Part shown: positions 25,301 to 34,300 of the stretch, one piece after another | How positions within the stretch are numbered: the stretch's first letter is position 1 | Layout of the letters: every line of letters begins with the position of its first letter | Origin: Nectonema munidae | Lineage: Eukaryota; Nematomorpha; Nectonematoida; Nectonematidae | Assembly: GCA_030549495.1 (NCBI GenBank) | Contig: JAUIRK010000677.1 | Span: 516,502-580,501 of the forward strand | DNA: 64,000 bases | Direction of reading: 5' to 3' | Translations under genes and position numbers: made by a program | Notes under the pieces: generated by a model | Databases searched by the model: none | What the model saw: only the letters and a program-made list of their open reading frames with translations | Told to the model about the DNA's origin: nothing

Positions 25301-28300
25301 ATTGCAGATGTTTCTTTTGAAATTTCACGACTTATGAAATGTTAAACCTCAGCGATTTGATCAATACCTATAATTTTGTCGATTTTATGATTCATGGTTT
25401 TCAATATATTTAAAAGAAAAAATAAATAAAAGAACTAAAGGCGATAATAGGAGAAAAAAGTAGAATTAGAATGAAGAAAATTAATTCTTAAAAAAAGAAT
25501 AGAGAAATAAATCGATATTTTAATTTTACAAAGTATTGAATTTATAGAATAAAATTTTTGAACTATGGTAAAACAATAAGAGTATGTACATACACATAGA
25601 AAAATATTATAAATTCATATAATATAAGAAAAAGACTTAGACCAAAAATTTTTTTAAGGCAATAATTTTCTATGAGGCTAAGTTGGAAAATGACACGCAA
25701 AACGTGAATAAGGTTGGTTAGATACTCGATTTCGACACTCAAGGTGTTGGGTTCGATACAAGCGGGGCAATTGTGCTCCTCGATGGAAACACCCCACGGT
25801 ACCCTTACCCGTTACCCATTCATATACATAGTTAGAAATGACGGGAGAGGATATTTTTAACAAGACTTATTGAATCATAATCTAAAAGAAGAGTCAAAAA
25901 CCCATTCCATATCTTATGAACTTTATACTTAAATGAGTTTTTTTACTTTTAGGAGATCTATAACTTGGCACAACCATGTGACGAAAGGTACGCAAAGAAA
26001 AACCTTCAATTTTATAATTGTAACCAAACCAATCAAAGAAAATACTAGGTAAAACTTGAGACTTGAATTTAAATAGAAAAATTTAAAGATGTAGCATGTC
26101 AAACAACCTACAAACTAGAAACTATGTAGATAATACAAATCATCAAATTTTAGAATATCATTTCTATAAAACAACTTAGAAGTATGTGAATAGTGCGGTT
26201 TAGAGAGGAACGTATTTCTTTGTTTGCTGCATACCCCCTAGTTCACCATACTAGTGAAGCGGGAATAGTATATCATTTTATACAGTAGAAATTTGTAAAA
26301 AAAATACAGTAGGAGATGTTTCAATTTTTTAAGTATGAATGAACAGCGCGATTTCCAATTTAATCAACTCAAAAAAATTAAATTCATCTACATAGTCAAA
26401 GCTCAGCTTAAATAAGAAAAAACACATTAGAAAAATTGTAAATCCAAGAGGATCATCAGCAAAAAGATAAAACTTTTTATATAAATTAGTTATATCTTTG
26501 AATTATATCGAAACAATAGGGGTCCTAAGATGGAACCTTTAGTTACCTAAAATTGTTTGAATACAAATTTGAACATGTACATTAACACTAACTCACTGTT
26601 GTCTATTGGATAAACGAGAAGAAATAAAGTAAGGCTTCATTAGATTTTATTTGATTTCTCTTATTTCTCAATTCTAAGTATAGTTCCCTTTTAACTTTGC
26701 CCCATTTATTTTCTTCTCATAACAATACCTACTACATGTCATTTGTTTGCAAGAAACTTGTGGATTCAAAATTTTGATAAGGCCTTTGTATTGATCGGTA
26801 CTGTCTAATTTGCATGCCTCGATCGTTGAGTTCCCATTCGGGTTTAGCATTCTATCTTTATAATGCTTTTAAATAACTTGGGATAGGGTGTAGACAAAGA
26901 AGAAGAAGATTGATCGCTTCAAGTCTTCAAAGAGAGAGTACTCCGTGCAAAAAATGGCTTCCCGTTTCACCAATTCAGGCAAATTACAACAAATGAAAGA
27001 AATTTTTGCATAAAATATTTGTTAAATTTACTTTACATTTCATTTCTGAAGTGTACACTAAAAGAGTCCAATCAGGTAAAACTTGACAGCAGTCCTAATC
27101 GCATTTTTTTATACAATTAATCATAAATTTATCAAAGCAATTTGCATTATGTTAGAAAACTGTTTGACGGTGATTAAAGTTAAACTAAAAATCATACCTG
27201 GAAACACAATGCGCAGCTGTTATCACGTGCTTTGGAGTGATCAGAGCACCACCGCAAAATGGAAATCTGTTGTTTTTGTAGAAAAGCGCCTGAATGTTTA
27301 AAGCATGCTTTTGAGTTGTAGAATTAGAATCAGTCCATTTAAAAAAGCAAAGGGGCGTATTTAACGCCTTTCAAGGAATGAAAAAGCGAATTAGCTTGAG
27401 AATAGTTCATTCCATTTTCATTTACGACTTATTAGGAATGCAATAATAATTGTGCAAGCTTAAAGCTAAGAATTTGGAGGGCTAAGTTTGAAGGCTTGAT
27501 GTTAAACACTAACATCATTTTCAAAATGTTTGGTCATATGCGATTTGAGCTTTCAAATTGCTAGCACTGTTATTTTAATTTATGAGTGTTGTGGGCCAAA
27601 TCATAAAGTTGAAATAAAATAGAGTTTTATATTTATTGCAACAAAATAAAAAGTACGTCAATTTTACAAATTTTCTTATCTGAAACTTATCACTAAAACG
27701 AACCCTGAAATATTCTACTGAAGCCTGGGGTAAACGTGTTGGAAGGACACACAATGATTAACCAAACACAAAAGTTTAAAGTGCTGAAGAAGCAGTGACG
27801 CAAATACAAACAAATGGTGGGCATATACGTTTAGGAGAAGCATTGTTCAGTGGAGTAACAAATCTTATAATAAAAAATCTTAAAATGCAAAGCAAAAAGT
27901 TGTGACTCTCTCTCGCGCGGAATGTCACATCTTGATTATTATTATTCGTTTTTCATCAATAAAGTTTTTACTTAAACTTGTTTACTCTATTTCCTTTTAA
28001 CTTTTTGATGGCGTGTCAACACCACTTTGTTTATATCGAAAATTGAATAGCAAAAGAAATTTCACTAGAATAATAGAAAAATAATATAAAATAATTGCTA
28101 TGAAACATTCCTCTCAGTGTGTGACTGTAGTGTATATCTTGTATTCAAGTATGAGTATTGTGTTTTACATGTGGAAGTCATTTGATATTTTCATTTCAAG
28201 TGTCAGATCATGGCTAATTTTACTAATTGGTTCATGTGAAAACGATGTTATTACTTATCACGAAACGAGCTTGGATGTACTCTTTTAGTTTAAAATTATT

Positions 28301-31300
28301 CTTTGTCTTCAAAATGTTTCAGTGTAACTATTGTTGTTTCAAAGCAAAACGGTTTGCTTAAAAACAAAACTTTTAAAAAAAATATATTTTTTTTACTTCA
28401 AATTCGAAGTCGGTTGTACTTTTTGTGAAAACCTGTATAGTAGGATTGATTCGTTTCTAAGACAGTTAAACCCAAAAAATGATAGTTTTTTAATTCAACT
28501 TCATCTAGAAAAATTTTGAATTTTAGTAATATATTAAATTTTGACGACATATTTGAAAATGAAATGAATTTTCCAACATGTGATCATGGTCAAATTAAAA
28601 AACTACATATAGGTTGTTTAGACAGAAATTTAGGAGATTTTGAAAGTTTGACCACTTTTTTCTAAAACTAAGAGAACTTTATAAACTACCTTTAAACGAG
28701 GTATTTAAAGTACAAAATAATTAAAAAAAAAAATTTGAAATATGAACACATGATAACTATAGATACAATAACAAAGTTTTTTATACACCAAAATATGCAT
28801 GAAAACTTAAAATACTCATTTACTGCAGGGAATTCGTTCCGTTAAAATATGAAAGAACTAAATTGTCAGCTTTCTAAATGTGAATTGCAAATACATCTCC
28901 TCAATTCCGTTCTCGTCTACATGGTATATATAATTAGTGTTGTTATGTAAATCTGCTTTGATAAAAAGTGGGAATACTTGATGCTGCTTTGAAACCACTT
29001 TTGTTCCATTTAAAAGAACTCGAACAAGGTTTTATTCTTAAAAGCATCTAATAATTTTGAGATATTTGGCACAATATCTGCTATAATTAATTACTGATCA
29101 TTTAGCTTCTTATGATGTCGAAGGCCTTCAATACAACTCAGTGTTGTTTTATTGATCGCATAAATACGAAAATTAAAACAACGTGTGATACAAGTTAAGC
29201 ATTGAATCTTATAATAGACAAGTTGATCATTTCAAATTAGATTGATCGCTTCCCAGTGTTCATGGTGTTATCAAAAATAGTGTGTTACCCTTTGAGGACC
29301 AGTGGAACAACAGTGTCCCAAGAAATAAAAATCGCCTGCTTTGACTATATAAAATTCTATTGAAAAAGTAAGCCGACGAATCGTCTTCAAAATTTTGGTC
29401 TTCAAAGGGTTAACAAACTTAAATATTTAAGTTTAACGGGCTTTCACCAGATATATGTTACGATCTTTATGAGGGAATTGCTTCTTACTACTTGTAAGAT
29501 GCTACAAATATTGGTTGATGCGGAATTTTTACACTCAATGTTTTAAACATGAAAGTTCAAAATTTGGAATGCGTAACCAACGTAAAAGACAAAATTAATG
29601 AAAACATTGTCAATGTAAAATTAAATCGAATAGCTGCTTAAGTATCCTTTTGGATCTAGATATTTTGATTTATTCGAGATATTTTGGATGATGGAGATAC
29701 AAAATGTTTTTTTATAATAAATTGAAAAATATCAACAACAATTTTGTCATACTATATGAAAAAATCTAAACAACTAGAAGATGTGATTATTTGTGAAAAA
29801 GCTAGTGAGAAACTATCAAAAATTTTTAATTGATTATATATTTTATGATTTTATTAATGGGATTATTTATTTAGAATACAAAAAATATTTGAATATTTTG
29901 TGTTTAAGCTTTTTGTGTAAAAAGAACATTTTAGTCATGTAATTTGTTTTGAAAAAGCATCTCAATTTGAACCTTCTTTCCAAATGAAAATAAAAGACAA
30001 ATTTATTAGGAAAAATGAATTATTTTTCTTTGACGATTGACAATGTTTAAGCTTAATTATTTGTTCTTTGGATATTTTTGTTGTTTTTATTGATTCAATT
30101 TGAAATATACAAAAGATTAAAAAACGTTTACTCTTCTTCAAAGCATTATATATGAGGTGGAAGCACTGAAGCTTTGGAAAAAAATATTCTAGACGTTTCT
30201 TTCTTGATCAATAAAATTTTTAAACATTTCGAATAATTTTTCATTATTATCATCAATAAGGCTTGAACTCTAATGGTCAAAATGCGGGGTTGAAATAGAA
30301 ATAATAGTTTACCTGAGCTATATTAAGCTCTTTTATAGTAGTTTTAAATAAAGGAAAATTGTAAATTTACTGATATTACTAGATTAAAAGTGGTAATGAT
30401 TACTATGACTTTACTAATTTTACTTAGAAAATTAATAGAGTATAAGTGATAAAGATTACTATTGACTAAAGTAAATTTACTTAATTAATAAATAGCAAAT
30501 ACTGTACATAAACATTTGAAACTAAAATTTAAAACGCTAAAAGTTCTTTCCATTATCTGTTTAATGTATATTTTATTGACTTTTGAAATTTTAGCCATTT
30601 CTTGTTGAAATAAATTTTATTAATATTGAAATTCAATTATTAGTGAAACATGATCCATTTTATTGGATTAAAAATATAGAACAAAATTTACAAAAATATG
30701 TGAAAACGAACGCATACTCATTTTAGCTTCAAATTAATTATACTTCACATAATAATTTTAGCTTCAAATGTTTTGTTCACGCTACAAAAAAGTGAAATGC
30801 TACAAAAGATGGAGCAAGTTTCTTAGAAACAAAGCAAAGGATTTGAGCTCGAGTATGTCACTTTAAATTGATAGAAATTTGAAAATGTTACAAAGCTAGG
30901 AAATCTTGAAAAGGGAGCAGGAAATCCACCAACAATTCTTTCCCTCCAAGATCTATCCACCACTGGCAGACCACAAATATCCTCCAGATCTATGCAAAGA
31001 GGAGTAATATGCGTAACTTATGAATAATTTCGAAAGATCGCGTAGTCCCTTTTGTATAGTTAAAATTGATTAGAATAATTTTTTTTTATTTATTAGAATT
31101 CAAAGTAAAGAAATCTTGAATAACCGAAAAATAAAACATCATGAATGACAAAAACAATTTATGAATATGCAGGTTATAACTAATTGTATAATGTACTATA
31201 TAAGAAGTAATAAAGAATAAAAAAAACATTTTATATATACATATATGTAATTAAATATATTTTATATCCATTATTTAAGAATATGGTTAGAAATGAAGAA

Positions 31301-34300
31301 AAAGAAAGAAAGAAAGAAGAATATGGTCTTCCTAATCAAGAATGAGTAGAAAGATATATCTTTAATGTTTTTTTTAAATATTAGGCTCAGTTCTACTATC
31401 AAGAGGAATATTATTCTAAACTTTAATTTGCATATTGCGTCTTTTATATTGGTAGCCTGAACGTACTTTGTATCGATCGCATTGTTGCATCATGTATAAG
31501 GCTATAGGGATACAAAAGTGGAAAGTTGTAAATTGTTAATATTGGCAGTTGTAAGAATGTTCTATTCTTTCCAGGTGTTTAGAATCATTAATAAATTTTA
31601 TGGATTTATCTAGTTTTCCTTCTAACTTATGAAAAAGAGATAGACAATATTTTGCATAAATATTATTTGAATACAATATTTTTGACTCAATTGAAGAATG
31701 CTAAATGGCTACTCTAACCTTTTCAGTAAATCGGTTTTTATATTTATACAATTGTCCAAGAGTCATTGAGATTTCCTTCAAAATTTATGTCAGTGTGTAT
31801 TAGTATGCCTAAAAGCATTCAGTTTTATCTAAAAGAATATTTCCAGCTTTAATATCAAATGAGTGTTTTATTAAAAAACTCACATAAAATGGCTAAAAAT
31901 AAGTTTAGCTTTTCGTTTTGAAAAAACATACGCATATACACAATCGAGATTTTCATTTATTTGACAGGATTCATTTTAAGATTAATCAAGTAAATCTGGT
32001 AAATGTATCTTCACCAAAAACTCGTATTAAAATATCATCACTTACCAGTTTTTGCTGAATAAAACTTAAAAAGACAAAGTTGGGTAAGTGGTCAAATGTA
32101 TGTTAAGGAAGATTTCCAGAAAAATAGTGAGAACTAACAAAATTAGGGAAAATATTGTAGATTAAGGTTGAACTATGTGTAGTAATTCGTGTTTGAGATG
32201 TAATTCTGGGTAAGAACGAGTATTCTAAGAGAACGTTCAAAAAGTCTGAAAGCAAGTGTTAGCAGAGCAGATTTGGGTGAGATCTAGATTAAAGTATCCA
32301 CAAATTATTCTTTTTTACCTGTTGTACTAAGATTTTTCAAAAATAAATCAAACTCATTTAGAAAAGTTATAACATTAGATAAGGAAGATAAATAACTATA
32401 ATGATTTTATTGAAGGAGTAAACACGAATTATCATGAAGTCAAAGGTACAAGTTTTGAAATATGAATAAAGTTCAGAGTAAGAAACTCCCTGCTTGATGA
32501 AGAATCCTACGACTCCGCCTTGACGTTTCTCACGTCCCTCTCAAATAAATTGATATCCCTACAAAAAATTAGAGAATTGGAATTCCAGATTTCAGATAGA
32601 CAAAACACAAGTATATTAAATTGAAGATCATAAAATAAAATAGCAACAGCGTCAAAGTTTTTTTTAACTTCTACAATTCAGATGAAAAGTGTTGAAGTGA
32701 GCCGGTTTTTTAACATCTACTTTAACTATTTTAGTTATAATGAGATTACCAGAAAAATAACAGAATAATAAGTAACTAATAAATTAAAGTCCATGCAGTA
32801 TTTCAAGGACAATTAAAAATATAATTATTTATGTAGTAGTTCAATGACTCTGTCTCATTCATCTTCAAAATTTCTTTTTTTACTAAGATTGAATAACTTT
32901 TTGAATTGGCCATATGGGTTGTATCAAATTTTTATCAGAGCATAGCTTAGATAAATACTTATCAGTCGTTGCGTTACAGAGATTAGATTTGTGAAACTGA
33001 GCACCAAACTTAGAAATTACATTCTTAGATTTGCATTCAGATTCAAAATGAGCATATTTCAAACATGTGAAACAAGATTTAACATAATAATGAAATAGTT
33101 CAACTTAAGAGTAAAGAAATACATGTGGATTTGAGGCTATTCTTGTGACTAATTCAGAACTGACCCTACACAAACTAGAGGCTGAGAAAGTTTTTTATTT
33201 ATCAATCCAAAATATACTTAAAATTGAATCATAAGGAATATTATTTTGAATCTTAAAAATGAATGCCATATTTCACATTTTTGAAGATATATTTGCTTTT
33301 ATTTAGAATCAAATATTATTATAATGAAAAAATGACAAAAACCATGCAACTTTTACCTTAAAATATCAAGAACTTCTCAACTTTTTAGTAATAATTTTTT
33401 TATCTGGTTATAATATGAGAAGTTCCGAAAAAGATTTTTGGTCAAAATCTCCAGATCGCTCCTGCAAAGCAGTAGCTGAAGTACTGAGCCGTCGAAGATT
33501 CTTAGAAATAAAATCTTTTCTTCACGTCGCAGAACATTTTAATTTTTCAAGTAGAGAGATGGCGAAACTTCAAAAGTTATATGATTTACTCAATGAAAAA
33601 CTGGCGCTCTTCCGTGTTTTTGAAGATTGCCTTTCTATAGATGAATAAATGCATCCATATATTGGTAGGCATAGCTGGTAACAATTTATCAAAGGAAAGC
33701 CGATTCGATTTGATTATAAATTGTGGATATTAACTGGAATTCCTTTTTATGCCTCTATATATCAAGGAAAAACTGAAAATGGAAAGATCCCATTAGGTAC
33801 ACACTTTATTAAAGATTGTATCAAAGTAATTTAAAATCCTTCTGAACATAAATTGTATTTTGACAATTTTTTTCCTTCTTTTCAAGTTTTAAAGCATCTT
33901 AAATAAAATTGGATTTAGAGCTACTGCAACCATGAGAAAAAATAGATTGAAGATTGTTCTCTAATAAACTTACAGAGAATCAAGAGGTTATTTTAGAGCA
34001 TATAAAAACAATGAATTAGAAATCGTAGTATGGAAAGATATTCCACTGTCATTATTTGCAGTAATTTTAAAGGCGCATACGCGATAAATTTTGTCACAGA
34101 AGAGCATAAATTCAATTTTACATACACACAACATACATTTTTTATCTAAGTTTATACAAAATAATTTGTTCATTAATTTAATCTAATTATATATTATAAT
34201 TTTTTCTTCGTTAAGAAAAGTTTTGCAACTTATGCATGGGTGGTGGATATTTTAGCTAGAAGTCCTGCTGATTGGAGGCCTTCCATCAAAGGTAAAAAAT

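Noticed and set aside
25712-25760. tRNA gene
   Set aside because: A and B boxes are present but the cloverleaf does not close, and a second copy shows it is a SINE head.
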